Shown here: in pieces, positions 42,789 to 55,161 of the stretch
Layout of the letters: every line of letters begins with the position of its first letter
Position numbering within the stretch: the first letter of the stretch is position 1
Assembly (NCBI GenBank): GCA_024704765.1
Contig: JAKMXF010000356.1
Coordinates: 1 to 64,000, forward strand
DNA: 64,000 bases
Direction: 5' to 3'
Source: Oopsacas minuta
Lineage: Eukaryota; Porifera; Hexactinellida; Lyssacinosida; Leucopsacidae
The notes under the pieces: model-generated
Told to the model about the DNA's origin: nothing
Seen by the model: the letters and a program-made list of their open reading frames with translations, nothing else
Databases searched by the model: none
Made by a program: the position numbers and the translations under genes

Positions 42789-43096
42789 TATTGGCTTGTT
42801 ATGTATTTTGGAAGTATTGTATGATTTGATTATAACAAATAAATATTGTGGCACACACTCTTGAAAAGCTTGCATGCACATCTGGCGGTGATTATCCTTG
42901 TATCCTGAAAGTTTCAACTTCTAATCTGTTATAGTTTTGGCTGTGGACAAAATACGGAGAAGAATATGGTAATATTCACTACATAACTATAATACTGTCT
43001 ACATAATACAGTATCAATTAGCACTGTTACACTACAGCTAAGACCTAGAATACTAAATATTTGTTAGATGATAGAGCGAGCAGTTTATAGTTAAAA

Positions 43097-45048
43097 TTAT
43101 GCCTTCTTTGTCCAGAATGTTATAGATTCATCCTCATGCTTGAAGTTGAATTCTATGTAATATTTTGTAAAGAAAGGAACACCAAATTGCCAGTTAAAAC
43201 TCATCTCTTCATCGTCAACAAATGAACTCCTACACTTATCCTCTTCTTTTTCGATATAAAACTTTGGTTCCAATGTCATCTTTGAATCACCAAACATTAT
43301 TACTACGGTTGGAAAAGTATCTATCTCATCACAGTCTACGTAACCTTCCTCATCAGCCTCTATAAACAAACAATAAGTAAAATATAAACAAACTGCAGCC
43401 AAAACATCGAATTCAGTCTATGCTGACATAGTTTTTACTATCTTAATCACAGTTATTTACTCTTAATGTTGTTTATTATGAAATATAGCCTCACAGTTAC
43501 TACAGACTGAGAATCTGTTCACTTTTCAGAACTCGTCCCGAAATCGAAACTGAAACTAATATCTAGAAATGTACGTTCCTTCTGAACCTGATCGGAATAG
43601 AATCCGAAACGAACCGAATCCTAAGTAATAAACAAACAAACATCAACTGAACTGTTTACAATGCAACTTACTTATTTTTGTGTGTATACTATCCACAAAC
43701 GCCTTCGTACCGTAGATTAATGCACAACCAGAATCTACGAGCACTACACACTTATCCATTCCTTCACCACAGTATACCTCGTCTCCCAATTTGAGACTTG
43801 TCATTTTGACTTTAGTTTCGACATTTGATATCATCTTAGTTTTTATTCCACTGTCGGCTTCCAAAAGGTCAGCATTATGACCTCCGAAGGTTATTTCGCC
43901 TCCGTCTACTGCTGTCTTTCCACCTTTCAGATATAATGAATAGCTTGGTGCATCTATTAGTTCTTTTTCAACCATGTTGTAGAATACAGAAGGATGATTA
44001 TCAGTGGTTTCCATGTTTAAACCTGAGAGATAAATTGTAATAGAAATAAAGTACAGAGTTCTTACAGGTATTTATGCTAATAGCTAATAACAATTTCAAA
44101 GAAAAGGTGATAAATGTGTCGCTCTATCAGATTTGTGGGTTTACACCACATGTGTAATTGATTATCTATTGGCTTAATTGTTTGTATTTATTCTTAACAC
44201 CTATCTGAGACTGTAAATTGATTGGCATTGGAATATTTACAATACCAAACATTCGTATGAAGTAAATATATTTCATACGAAAGCTGGCGAACTACTTTTT
44301 GCTTTGCTTCCACCAGCTCGGCATACATACGAAATAACTGAATCAATGATTAATTAAGAATTCATAACTCACCCATCATCCCATCGAATCCTTCATACTT
44401 CCCTCTAACATATCCTGCTGCCCCGAACAGCTGATCTTCTATAGAAAGTTTGTCTGATAGATGCACTACATCTGTCATCTCAAAACCTAGTGCATTTCCA
44501 TCACCATAAGTGATTTCAAAGTCTTCGTAATCTTTTTCCTCGTCAAATTTGTATTTATTATGTCCAATACAAAACCGATCGCGATCAAGGCAATTCTCTC
44601 CAAATACCCACAACAGGTCTGATCCTGTGTCTATCATCACCTATTTACATGTCTAATCAAATGTAATATATAGACTCTCTACCATATGATATCTAATCAA
44701 AATGTAATATATAGACTCTCTTCCCTATGATATCTAATCAAAATATCATATATAGACTCTCTACCATATGACACTCACTTTAAATGGCTGTTTTGCTTCG
44801 CCGATTTGTATATTCATTACATAAGCCATTCCGTTATCTGCATTTTCAATCGAAATACTGTGAACCTCAGATAGTGTCACTTCGCATTTGCTTTGATTAG
44901 ACATCAATTGACAGTTTTTATCTCTGGGATGGATCACATCGAAATTCACAGAGAATGTTTTGGTATTCTCTTCCACTCCTGCTTTAGAGACCACGTGTCC
45001 CAGAGATGACGTCACAATGAAACAGAGCAAACACACACGAGAATACAT
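43097..45048 (-). CDS. Pepsin-like aspartic protease, copy A
   Basis: A secreted or lysosomal A1-type aspartic protease. Four exons, 45048-44779, 44640-44373, 44022-43672 and 43359-43097, give 383 residues. A signal peptide (MYSRVCLLCFIVTSSLG) starts the protein. The first catalytic motif is MIDTGSDLLW, the flap is ITYGDGNALG (closest to the pepsin YGTG of all copies), and the second catalytic motif is VLVDSGCALIYG. The end reads WQFGVPFFTKYYIEFNF, matching the C-terminal pepsin lobe. The N-terminal stretch keeps the array's Cys pair (NCQ..SKCEV). A TATA-like TTTTATA (minus: TATAAAA) is at 45089-45095. Intron 1 carries a triplicated repeat. It is the last copy of the array in the direction of transcription, next to SMG6 tail-to-tail. 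Confidence 0.88.
44649..44772. repeat. Tandem repeat, about 3 x 46 bp
   Basis: Three units of the form TCTAATCAAAATGTAATATA followed by TAGACTCTCTACCATATGATA fill intron 1 of copy A and end in its splice donor. Confidence 0.8.
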
Positions 45049-45609
45049 CTTGCTTGATATGATGAATATTTTCTTTGATTTTGTCACGTTTTATACATTT
45101 TCTTACCTCTGTCAGAACAATGAGTGTGAAGGTGTCATAATCGGGTGATGGTTACATTCATTGATTGTTAAGTCAGTTGGAAAATTGTTAAAGTGACAGC
45201 CAGTTTTAGAAATGATTTTTTGCTTGAATTCACATTAACAATAAATTCAAAATATTTGGTGAAATGATAAACTATCTACCATTTCTCAAAACCTTGAAGA
45301 TATATCCCCCATCATACAGTTCGGCACAAATGGTCAACCTAGTCAGGCCACTTAACACCCTCCTCGCCCTTGTATGAGTTGTATCATATCTATGATTTCA
45401 CCCTTGAGAGAGGATAATCAGTGATATCATTTAATTACAATACTATCAGTAAATACACTACATAACTATAATACTATCAGTAAATACACTACATAACTAT
45501 AATACTGCCTACATAATACATATCAATTAGCACTGTTACACTACAGCTAGAACCTACAATACTGAATTGTTATTTGTTAGATGATAGAGCGAGCAGTTTG
45601 TAGCTGGAA

Positions 45610-47193
45610 TTATTTCTTTTCCCAGAATACGATGTGTTCCATTTTGGGTGTAAAGTTAAACTCTATATAGAACTTATAAAAGAATGGGGTTCCAAATTGC
45701 CAATCGAATGCTTTAGTTGGATTCTCGAATACTAATGTATAGCATTTACCATTCCCATATATGGCAGTATAATACTCAGATTCCAAAGTCATTCTTTGTT
45801 TACCAAACATTATTTCGATAGTTGGGGCTGCACTTATCTTCTTGCAATCAATTTCATTATCTTTCTCACGTTCTATAATAACAACAATAAAACAAACAAA
45901 TTAATAAATAGATTCTTATATTTGTCATTACCTAGAATTTTGTCGATTATGCTCACAAATTCCGCAGGTGCGAATATTTGAGAACCTCCGCTATCCACGT
46001 TAACACTACATGTTTGTATTTTGTCGCTACAGAAGACCTCTTTCCCAAGACTCAGACTTGTCATGTGTGTAAATGTTCTACCAAGTTTATCTATCATTGG
46101 AGCACTTACTCCTGTCTTATCTACAAACAGTTTTGGATGACGACCTCCGAATGTTATCATTCCTCCATCCTTTGAACTCTTTCCTCCTTTCAAATTCATT
46201 GCGAATATTGGTTCCTTGAGTAGTTTCTGATGAATCATGTTGTAGAATACTGAAGTGTGACCGTCTGAAGTGTCCATGTTTAGTCCTGAATGAATGGAGT
46301 AAAGAAGTAACAATTCGTCTTTACAGACCTGTAGCTGTAAATTACAACACATATACAGAGGAGCAGGAATATTAATGGTGTGATGGATTTGTATTTAGAA
46401 ATTCAAAAATGGAATCTCCAAAGTTTAAAGGAATTCATCAAATCTATTTATGGCGTGTATAAAATATATTTGGATTATGATTGGATCCATTCGGCCCCTC
46501 TGTACCTATGATGTATATTGTCACTTCTATGAGGGAAACGATAAATGTGTTTATGTGTTAATTCACTCGACTTACCCATCACTCCATCAATATCGTCAAT
46601 ATCAAATTTAAGAATCGCAGCAGCACCAAATGTTTGTTTCTTTATGGAAATATATTTTGTTACATGAACATCATCTATAACTTCAAAGCCTGCAACACCT
46701 CCACTACCATATACTAATTTGAATTGCTTGTATTTGTCTAGATTCTTTTTGTCGATAATGTATTGATTATGTTTCTCACAATCCTTCCCCATGTCACTAC
46801 ACACCCATAGCACATTCGATCCTGTGTCCAACTGCACCTACAAAATCGAAGATAGAAAATGAATCGACTTAAAAGTACAAGACATTTGTATTACCTCAGA
46901 TTTAAAATCCCCATCAAATAACTTACCCTGAATGTATCTTTACCGATATATATAATAGTTATATATTTCATCCCATGGTCTATGTTTGCTAACTGAGCAC
47001 TGTCTACAGTCCCAGATAATTCCACTCCACAGTTACTTGTATTACCCATCAGTTCACAGTTTCTATCTCTGGGATTGATTACATCGAAATTCAAAGAGAA
47101 TATTTTGTCTTTCTTCTCCACTCCTGGTTTGGAGGCTACGTATCCCAGAGATAACGTCACAATGATACAGAGTAAACACACACGAGTATACAT
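45610..47193 (-). CDS. Pepsin-like aspartic protease, copy B
   Basis: Four exons, 47193-46927, 46837-46576, 46285-45932 and 45872-45610, give 381 residues. It starts MYSRVCLLCIIVTLSLGYVA. The first active site is QLDTGSNVLW; the segment after it is shorter in Cys (CSDMGKDCEKH). The flap Tyr is in LVYGSGGVAG. The second active site is VNVDSGGSQIFAP, and the end is WQFGTPFFYKFYIEFNF. Both catalytic aspartates are present, so activity is plausible. Its promoter belongs to the type shared with C and I (TATATAAA at 47233-47240 on the minus strand). The 3' flank has an internal direct duplication (ATCAGTAAATACACTACATA twice, 45448-45500). Confidence 0.88.
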
Positions 47194-47631
47194 ATTTTAA
47201 GATAGGTTAGATCTACGAATTCTTTTCTCGTATTTATATATTCACTGGAAAAATAGATTTGTGAGTGTTATGATCGGACTTTGAATCCATTGATGTAATG
47301 AAAGACAATCAAAAAAGTGATAATCTGAAGATATTTTTGATTTTTCAAGAAATTCTCGCATCTTTTGTAAACAATTCATCCATTTATGTGTTTTAGAATT
47401 CAAAAAGTACTGATTTGACGTCTCCGTATTTCCATTTACAGTTTACATTCGGAGAGATATCTCGCTTTTGAACTATTGTATAAACAATGAAGCAAGTTCT
47501 ATAAGGGTAGAGTATCTAATTGTTCAAAGAATAGTGCCGGTGAATACACAAATCTCCATCCAAAGCATAAATAGTTAATTGAGAAAATAATTTCTCAAGA
47601 TAATGATTTAAACGTAAGGCCACTGTTAGTT

Positions 47632-47953
47632 GGAAACATGTTTCAGCTCCACCGCCCGCATCTGATTTGGCTACCGCGCTAATATCGTTATTATAGTAAT
47701 TATTGTATTATTTCACCATTTACTCAAAGTTCTTAACTACAAGTTGTATAAACTGGCTAGAGTACAATAAAATACTTTTTTCATAATCTAGCATATTCTC
47801 ATATCAAATTTGACTTTAGTAATTATAATATTTTATGAATCAAGGCAATAACCAATTTTCCAGCTGATAGGTCACAAAATAATGAGATAATGATAATGAA
47901 ACGCCCGCCGCATGAATGTCCATCTGGATCTAATGTGGAGCTGAAACAAGTTT
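47632..47953. repeat. MITE, CTTGTTTCAGCTCCAC family, long member
   Basis: ACATGTTTCAGCTCCACCGC begins the element and ATGTGGAGCTGAAACAAGTT ends it. At about 320 bp it is longer than the other two, and its interior differs. It lies between copies B and C. Confidence 0.65.
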
Positions 47954-48075
47954 CTCATTAACAGTGACCTAAGCAGCAAGTCATAATTCCATAAATTTGC
48001 AGGTTCGGATAGGGCAAATTAGCTCAAGGCTACAAGTCACACAATTACTATTAGGCTATGCTGACTATACTATAT

Positions 48076-48193
48076 ACAGAAGACTCCGCATAGAGTTAAT
48101 CTGGCCCAGAAACAGAACACATACAAACAGTATTATATTACTCAGCTTAATCGGGCCAAAATGCTCTAGTCGCGATGTGACCTGAGTCTACTG
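48076..48193. repeat. CAGTAGACTC-family TIR element
   Basis: CAGAAGACTCCGCATAGAGT at the left and GACCTGAGTCTACTG at the right, with interior CCCAGAAACAGAACACATAC. It is related to 42365-42502 and lies between copies B and C. Confidence 0.55.
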
Positions 48194-48468
48194 TACATGT
48201 ATAGTAGCTCAGTATTCCCTCCATTACACTAAAATGTACATTATCGTGTCAGTATGGAACAATTTCCAAATTGTGTTTGATACTACGTTTATGCTATCGA
48301 ATAGTAATGAGTAGATAGGTTTAATGAATATTCTATCAGTAAATACACTACATAACTATAATACTGTCTACATAATACATATCAATTAGCACTGTTACAC
48401 TACAGCTAGAACCTACAATACTGAATTGTTATTTGTTAGATGATAGAGCAAGCTGTTTGTAGTTAGAA

Positions 48469-50370
48469 TTATGGCTTTTCCCAGAATGTCATTTCTTCGC
48501 GATTATCAGTAAAGTCGAATTGTGTGTAATATTTGTGAAAGAATGGAAGCCCGAATGCCCAATGAGACAATTTGGAAGGATTGGCATAAATTAAGCTATA
48601 GCATTTTCTTTTCGACATATAGGTGTAAAGTTGTGGTTCCAAAGACATCATTTGCTTGCCAAACATTATTTCTATCACTGGAAATTTATTTATACTTTTG
48701 CAGTTGACCTGATTATCCCTTTTAGCTCCTATACATATCAAACAAACAAATAAACACACATACAAATCTAGTGAATTCTGGTGTTATAATACTTCGGTTG
48801 TGATAAATTGTGTTTGATTGATACAAAAATTGGTACCAGATTGAATCTAGATTTGGACATCAGTTATTAAAATGGAAAGTTTTCAGCCTGCTGTAAAAAT
48901 TTCCACAAAAATAGGTTTATTTCTTTGAAACTTACGAAGTACTTTATCCATGAAATCGGCAAAATCAGCTGGTCCTAATATATACGAAGCTCCAGAATCG
49001 ATTAATACTGTACACTCATCTCTTTTCTTGCCACAGAATACATGTTTACCCACATTTAGACCCGTCATTTGAGTAATTGTTTTACCCCCTCTTGCCATTC
49101 TTACACTAATTCCATGGCCTCCCTTAATAAGTTTATCATTATGGCCTCCAAATGTTATCTCTCCTCCCTTCTTTGATGTCGTCCCTCCTATTAAATTCAT
49201 TGAATATACCGGCTCTTTAATCAGTTTATTATATATCATACTGTAGATGACGGATGGCCAGCCTGACTTGGTATTTGTATTTAGACCTAAAGGAAATATT
49301 GAATGTTATTATGAGATATAGCTCAGCTGTAGTATAGTACAGGTTTTTGTAATACAAAACCCAATACCCTCATTCGAAATGTGACTTTCATTTATCCGAA
49401 AAAATGACCTTTCCTCGAAGATACAAAGATTAGATTGTAGCCTGAATTATTGTGTTTCAAAAGGAAAAGCGCTGACTAAACAAAATGTCTTTCACTATTA
49501 ATTATTAAAATTCAAATGGTTACCTATCACTCCATCATACCATGCGAAATCCATAGTTGTGTCGCTAGCCGCACCAAACAGCTGTTTCTCTATGATAATA
49601 TCCTTTGTTAATTGAACTGTATCTTCAACTTTCGAAATTATAACTGCCCCGCTTGCATAGCCAATTTTGAAATCTTTATACTTAATCTTTTTGTCCAGTT
49701 TGTATTTAGTATGTCCACTGCATTTCTTATTTTCGTCTGAGCAATTATCTCCGAATACCCACAATATTTCTGATCCAGTATCCAATTGTACCTAAGATAT
49801 ATATCAGCAATTGATAGATGGAAACACGATCTCTAGGCCTCTGACTGGATCGGAGAGGCCAGAACCGTTTTACTATCTTCTCGAAAATGAGTACTTATTA
49901 CCCAAATATTGTGACATCTGATTATTCGATGAAATATATATTTCTAGAGGCCCTTGGAGCGCGAGGTTCAGGCAAAATGGCCCTCCTGCACCCTATCCCA
50001 GACGGCTGGATGGAAATAAATATGAAATCTGGCAGTGCGGAAAAAAATAATCAGTCAAGTTTGGCGATTTGAATAGTTCGAAAGTAATAATCTACCAATA
50101 ACTCACTTTGAAGGTTTGTTTGTCGATTCCAATTTCCATTATAGACATCAATCCGCCTTGGAAATTTTGAACGTTGGCGCTGTTTCCATTAGAAAGTTCC
50201 ACTTCACACCTGCTTACATTTTTAGATATTTCACAGTCTATGTCTCTTGGATGGATTACTTCTAAAGGCACAGAGAATATTTTGTCATTCTCTTCTACTC
50301 CTGGTTTGGAGGCTACGTATCCCAGAGATAACGTCACAATGATACAGAGTAAACACACACGAGAATACAT
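48469..50370 (-). CDS. Pepsin-like aspartic protease, copy C
   Basis: Four exons, 50370-50107, 49791-49524, 49286-48936 and 48728-48469, give 380 residues. The signal peptide is nearly identical to B. The first catalytic site is QLDTGSEILW and the second is VLIDSGASYILGP. The flap region reads KIGYASGAVIISK, so it keeps the Tyr but lacks the Gly-Thr-Gly. The core motif GGEITFGGHN and end WAFGLPFFHKYYTQFDF are intact. Its 5' flank (about 100 bp, with TATATAAA at 50410-50417) is almost identical to those of B and I. Likely secreted; substrate unknown. Confidence 0.88.
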
Positions 50371-50409
50371 ATTTTAAGATAGGTTAGATCTACGAATTCT
50401 TTTCTCGTA

Positions 50410-50417
50410 TTTATATA
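50410..50417 (-). promoter_or_regulatory. TATA-like box, protease promoter type 2 (B, C, I)
   Basis: TATATAAA on the minus strand about 40-47 bp before the ATG, in a block (GATAGGTTAGATCTACGAAT, TCACTGGAAAAA) that is nearly identical upstream of B (47233-47240) and I (63948-63955). Confidence 0.6.
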
Positions 50418-50735
50418 TTCACTGGAAAAATGGATTTGTGAGTGTTATGATCGGACTTTGAATCCATTGATGTAATGAAAGACAATCAAAAAAGTGATAA
50501 TCTGAAGATATTTTTGAATTTTGGTGAAAATTCTCGCATCTTTTGTAAACAATTCATCCATTTATGTGTTTTAGAATTCAAAAAGTGTTTATTTGGCGTT
50601 TCTACAAATTCTATTCTCGTATTTCTACACATTTATAGATCTGTATTCAACCTATATTGTACCTCTCTGTGGAATATTTCACAAGATAATACTTACATCA
50701 CTTGATTCATTTATATATTTTCTTTTGGATATCTT

Positions 50736-50940
50736 ATACATTTGGTTTGTGGTCAGTGAAATGTATTTCAAAACAATACAACTATGCTTTAAGGAAGTAG
50801 AAGACAAGATATACGTACATTATGTGCTCAATTCTCCATCCAACCCATACACAATTCTCGAAATATTTCAACATAAACAGTCTGAGATAATTCCCTAGAT
50901 ATGAAGCTAAGAAGCAAAAGTTTGTCTGCTTATATTGAAT
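50736..50940. repeat. Duplicated flank upstream of copy C
   Basis: About 190 bp here match 59475-59680 almost base for base. An open frame of about 50 codons (VSEMYFKTIQLCFKEVEDKI and on, to TAG) is kept in both. It could be an exon fragment of an unrelated gene carried along by duplication; no splice context was found. Confidence 0.6.
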
Positions 50941-51136
50941 TGTAATGAATATACAGTTTTAATGAATATTCTATCAGCAAATACACTACATAACTATAAT
51001 ACTGTCTACATAATACATATCAATTAGCACTGTTACACTACAGCTAGAACCTACAATACTGAATTGTTAGTTGTTAGATGAGAGAGCGAGCAGTTTGTAG
51101 CGAAGAATATTTTGCTTCTTAGAAAGTTACGAGCTA

Positions 51137-52725
51137 TTAGGGTCTGACATTACTCTTTTGATAGAAAGTGATTAATTCATCGCCCAAATTAAATTCTGTA
51201 TAGTATTTAGCTAGAAGTGAATCTCCAAATTGCCAAACCACTGAACTTCCTTCCCTAATTCCACTATAACAAATAGCAACACCTTCACTATCAGTATCTG
51301 AATATGTGTAATATTTGGATTCTAGAGTTAACGGTTTATTATCTATCGTAATCACTATATCAGGAAAATTTGGAATATCTTTACATATTACTCTGTAATG
51401 CAGACCTTTCTCAGTAGTAGCTACAAATCCAAAATATTTAATCACACATTTTTGACATAAAATTTCGAATTTTTGTAATAAACTCACCTAAATGGTCTTT
51501 ATTGAATTTAGCTACAACAGCTTCCGGTCCGTAAATAAGGCTGCATCCTGTATCAATAAGTGCATGACAACTGGCGTCTCCTTCTTTACAGACCTCAACA
51601 CCTCCCAAATCCATTTTTTGCATTCCGATTGTCATAGTACCCTTTCCAACAATTTTTGCAGATATTCCTGTTTTTTCTTTCAAAAGAAGTTTGTTAATGC
51701 CTCCAAAGGTAATCTCGCCAACTCTACCTTCTGCCTGGACGAAAATTCCAAAAATTGGTTTTTTAATCTGTTTTTGTTGGAAGGCATTAATGAATACGGG
51801 GAACTCGTCTTTATTTCTTCCTACTTTTCTCATGTCTAGACCTAAGAAATTCATGCAAATAAATTACAGAAATGCTCTATTCTTTTATTTACTAAAACGT
51901 TTGATGCTATTTTCACACCTTCACATAATTCAATTACAGTGGAAACTCCACAAACGGGCCCTGTGAAAATGAGGTCCTATCTGCACCCCTGACACCTCGT
52001 TTGTGCGGTTCGACTGTTAATTAAGTTAACTTGCCTAGAATTCCATCATACGGAACCTTTTGCTTAATGTAATCGACAGCTCCGAAGATTTGTGCGTGTA
52101 CCACTATTTGGGGTGTCAGATGAATTGTGTCTCTTATTGTCAATCCAGTGACTCTATTACTCTCATAAACAACAGAGAATTCGTTATCAATTATCTTCTT
52201 CTTTTCTGGTACGAATTTGTTGTGACCTTCACAGTTTTTATTCTTTTTACTATCGCAACTTTCACCGAACACCCAGAAGTCATTCGAACCAGTATCCACT
52301 GCAACCTATTTATTAGTTTGTACATGATTTACTGATTAAAGACCCCGCTTAACAGGATCACTGGCTAGAAACAGAACCATACAATAGCTCCAAGTAATCT
52401 AGTCAAAGTGACATAGCACGAAGTGACCCTGTTAATCGGAATGACACGCTATACTTACCCAAAATTCTAGTTTGTCGATACCAATTTCTACACTCATCAT
52501 GTAGATGAAGTCATCATGATTCTTCAATACAACACTAAATGGGTCAGAAAGCTCTGTCTCACATAGATGATGTGTATAGTTCATTTGCTTATACAATTCA
52601 CAGTTTTTCCATGGGCGAAATACATGTAATTTTGCTGAGAATATTTGATCATTCTCTTCCACTACTGCTTTGGAGGCCACGTATCCTAACGTCACAATGA
52701 AGAGTAAGCACACACTAGAATACAT
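51137..52725 (-). CDS. Pepsin-like aspartic protease, copy D (most diverged)
   Basis: Four exons, 52725-52459, 52305-52035, 51841-51488 and 51420-51137, give 391 residues. The signal peptide differs (MYSSVCLLFIVTLGYVA). The first active site is AVDTGSNDFW and the second is ALIDTGCSLIYGP, both with DTG as in canonical pepsins. The flap reads VVYESNRVTG. The usual FGG motif is FGGINKLL, and the C-terminus is extended (TFYQKSNVRP). Intron 2 uses a GC donor (CTAG|GCAAGT). The spacing between the two N-terminal cysteines is longer than in the other copies. TATA-like TATAAATA on the minus strand is at 52786-52793. Confidence 0.85.
51939..52018. repeat. Small CAGTGGAAAC-type TIR element
   Basis: TACAGTGGAAACTCCACAAA at the left, and CCTCGTTTGTGCGGTTCGAC followed by TGTTA at the right, are imperfect inverted ends 80 bp apart. 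It lies in intron 2 of copy D. Confidence 0.5.
52336..52446. repeat. CAGTAGACTC-family TIR element, degraded
   Basis: AGACCCCGCTTAACAGGATC at the left and GTGACCCTGTTAATCGGAAT at the right, with interior GGCTAGAAACAGAACCATAC as in 42365-42502. It lies in intron 1 of copy D. Confidence 0.55.
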
Positions 52726-52984
52726 CTTGAAAATGTAAATATATATATTTACTCCAATGATAACTGTAGCTCTACAATTCTCTCATATTTATACACTTTA
52801 CTGCAACAATTGATATGTAAGTGTATTGATTGCTTGTTGAATCCATTGATGACTGCAATTAGATATTTTTTATTATGAATGCAACCGACCTTTTGATAGA
52901 AGACAATTCACAAGGTCTAGCACCTTTGAATTCATCTAACCATTAAAATGACATTTTCTTTGAAAAATGTAGAGTTTGTGTAGC

Positions 52985-53118
52985 AATTACAATACTATCA
53001 GTAAATACACTACATAACTATAATACTGTCTACATAATACATATCAATTAGCACCGTAGCACTACAGCTAGAACCTACAATACTGAATTGTTAGTTGTTA
53101 GATGATAGAGCGAGCTGT
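52985..53118. repeat. Orphan protease 3'-flank element
   Basis: The ~130 bp stretch (TATCAGTAAATACACTACAT through GATGATAGAGCGAGCTGTTA) normally found just after a protease stop codon. Here it is followed by sequence that resembles a protease 5' flank, with no coding exons between. It marks a deleted copy between D and E. Confidence 0.7.
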
Positions 53119-53629
53119 TAGAAGTTCTAATCTGTGTTGGACGATTCTACATTTCTTTTGAGCGGGGTTTTCGAAATTTTTGCATCAATTCACATTTACA
53201 ATAAATATTCTATTCTAACTATAGAAAATCAGTAATCCAAATTGTCTTTGTTATATTTTGTATATTGTAAATCCTCACTACTCTATACTCCATGGTATCA
53301 AACAAAGCGTGCTTACTGCGTATATATTCTGTACACACACCGCTGTTTATTCCAATCTCACCGATTCTTTACTTTTCACTCTATATCAGTTTGAATATCT
53401 CTTAAAAATATGGAATTCCCCTTGAGAAAGTTGAAGCAACCAATAAACATTATGTTAATAGCTATAATTATATAAATCCTCAAGATGTCATGAAGGGTCC
53501 TTTTGGCGGACACAGTGTTCGCAAGCCGAAGAGCACAAGCAAGCAAAGCGACTTTGCTTTCATTAATTCATATACAAATCTTGTTCCAACTATTCCTATA
53601 ATCAAATCCCTTCTGTTATTTAATGAACA

Positions 53630-53765
53630 TACTATCTGCAAATACACTACATAACTATAATACTGCCTACATAATACAGTATCAATTAGCACTGTTACAC
53701 TACAGCTAAGACCTAGAATACTAAATTGTTAGTTGTTAGAAGAGACAGCGAGCAGTTTGTAGCGA
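53630..53765 (-). other. Conserved protease 3' flank (example, copy E)
   Basis: Each protease copy is followed after its stop by about 130 bp containing ACTACATAACTATAATACTG, CAATTAGCACTGTTACACTA and GATAGAGCGAGCAGTTTGTA. Copies lie near 42975-43090, 45465-45605, 48330-48470, 50950-51105, 53630-53765, 55645-55785, 58800-58935, 59705-59845 and 62305-62405. It is probably the 3' UTR, kept by recent descent. Confidence 0.75.
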
Positions 53766-53768
53766 GGA

Positions 53769-55161
53769 TTATTTCTTTGTCCAAAAACAAATATGTTCAT
53801 CTTTATCTGTAAAGTCGAATTCAATGTAATACTTAATAAATATTGGAACTCCAAACAACCAGTCATATTCATCTTCATCAGTTTCTACAAATAGACTATA
53901 GCACACCTCTCCATTCACTTCAATATAATACTTGGGTTCTAACGTCAGCGGTGATTCACCAAACATTATTTCGATAGTTGGGAAAGTATCGATCTTCTTG
54001 CAATCAACAAAATCATCTTTATCAGCGTCTATAGATAGAAAACAAACAAATAAACAAACATCAGCTGGATATATGTAAGGCAATACAAAATGTAATTACT
54101 TATGTCTGTGTTTAGTTTCGTTACAAATGCTAACGGTGCGGACATTTCTGTACAGCCTGAATCTATTATCACTCTACATTCATCTTTGTCAGGGCTACAG
54201 TAAAAGTCTTTCCCTAACTTAAGACTTGTCATTTTTGCCATTACTTCATCACCAGGTAGCATTTTTGTCATCACTCCGCTATCTGGAACTACCAGATCTT
54301 CATTGCGGCCTCCGAATGTTATCTCTCCTCCATCTTCCGAAGACTTTCCCCCTTTCAGATAAAGCGCATAAGCAGGTTCAGTGATTAGTTTCTGTGCAAT
54401 CATTTTGTAGATTACAGAAGGGTGTCCATCTGAAATATCCATGTTCAGACCTGAATAGATATATTCAAATTGTTTTGCCAGTTATAATTGGAATTTAGTG
54501 ATTCAAATCAACAACTCACCCATTATTCCATCATAGCCCTCATACTTCTGTCCAACCTTACCAGCTGCACCAAACAGCATATCCTTTATTCCAATTTTGT
54601 CTGTTACATGAACAACATCTGTGACTTCTTTTCCTGATGTCTCCGTACTTTCATATTCAATTGAGAAATCTTCATATTCCTTATCCTTTTCTAGTACGTA
54701 CTTAGGATGTCCTTTACAATAATCGCTTTCTCCATCCAAACAATTACTTCCAAATACCCACAAAAGATCTGATCCTGTGTCTAAAACCACCTAAACATTT
54801 AGCATCTTACAGTAGAATTCGTATAAGACGTAGCCCCTACATTTTATCTGAGTTCTACAGTTCGTACAAATTATGATAGATAACTCACTTTAAATGCTTG
54901 TTTAGCTTCACCGATTTTAATTGTCATTACATACGACATTCCATCTTCCATGTTTGCAACGGTTACACTGTCTACAACCCCAGATAAGTCTACTTCACAT
55001 TTGCTTAAGTTAGACATCAATTTACAGTTCCTATCTCGAGGATTTATTACATCTAAACTTACAGAGAATATTTTCTTATTCTCTTTCACTCCTGGTCTGG
55101 AGGCTACGTATCCCAAAGATATCGTCACAATGATACAGAGTAAACACACACGAGAATACAT
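53769..55161 (-). CDS. Pepsin-like aspartic protease, copy E
   Basis: Four exons, 55161-54889, 54790-54520, 54450-54100 and 54028-53769, give 384 residues. This is the most compact locus. It has a signal peptide, the Cys pair (NCKLMSNLSKCEV), first active site VLDTGSDLLW, flap IEYESTETSG, core GGEITFGGRN, second active site VIIDSGCTEMSAP, and end WLFGVPIFIKYYIEFDF. The promoter type is shared with A and H, with TATAAAA on the minus strand at 55205-55211, about 45 bp before the ATG. The upstream block to 55790 is nearly the same as that of H. Confidence 0.9.

Noticed and set aside
44649-44772. Possible CRISPR-like direct repeats
   Set aside because: Three contiguous tandem units without spacers, in an intron of an animal gene.
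51492-51839. 115-codon open frame on the plus strand
   Set aside because: Antisense of protease copy D exon 3; shadows of the same kind occur over other protease exons.
53480-53692. 70-codon minus-strand frame
   Set aside because: Lies in degraded spacer and overlaps a protease 3' flank; no protein features.
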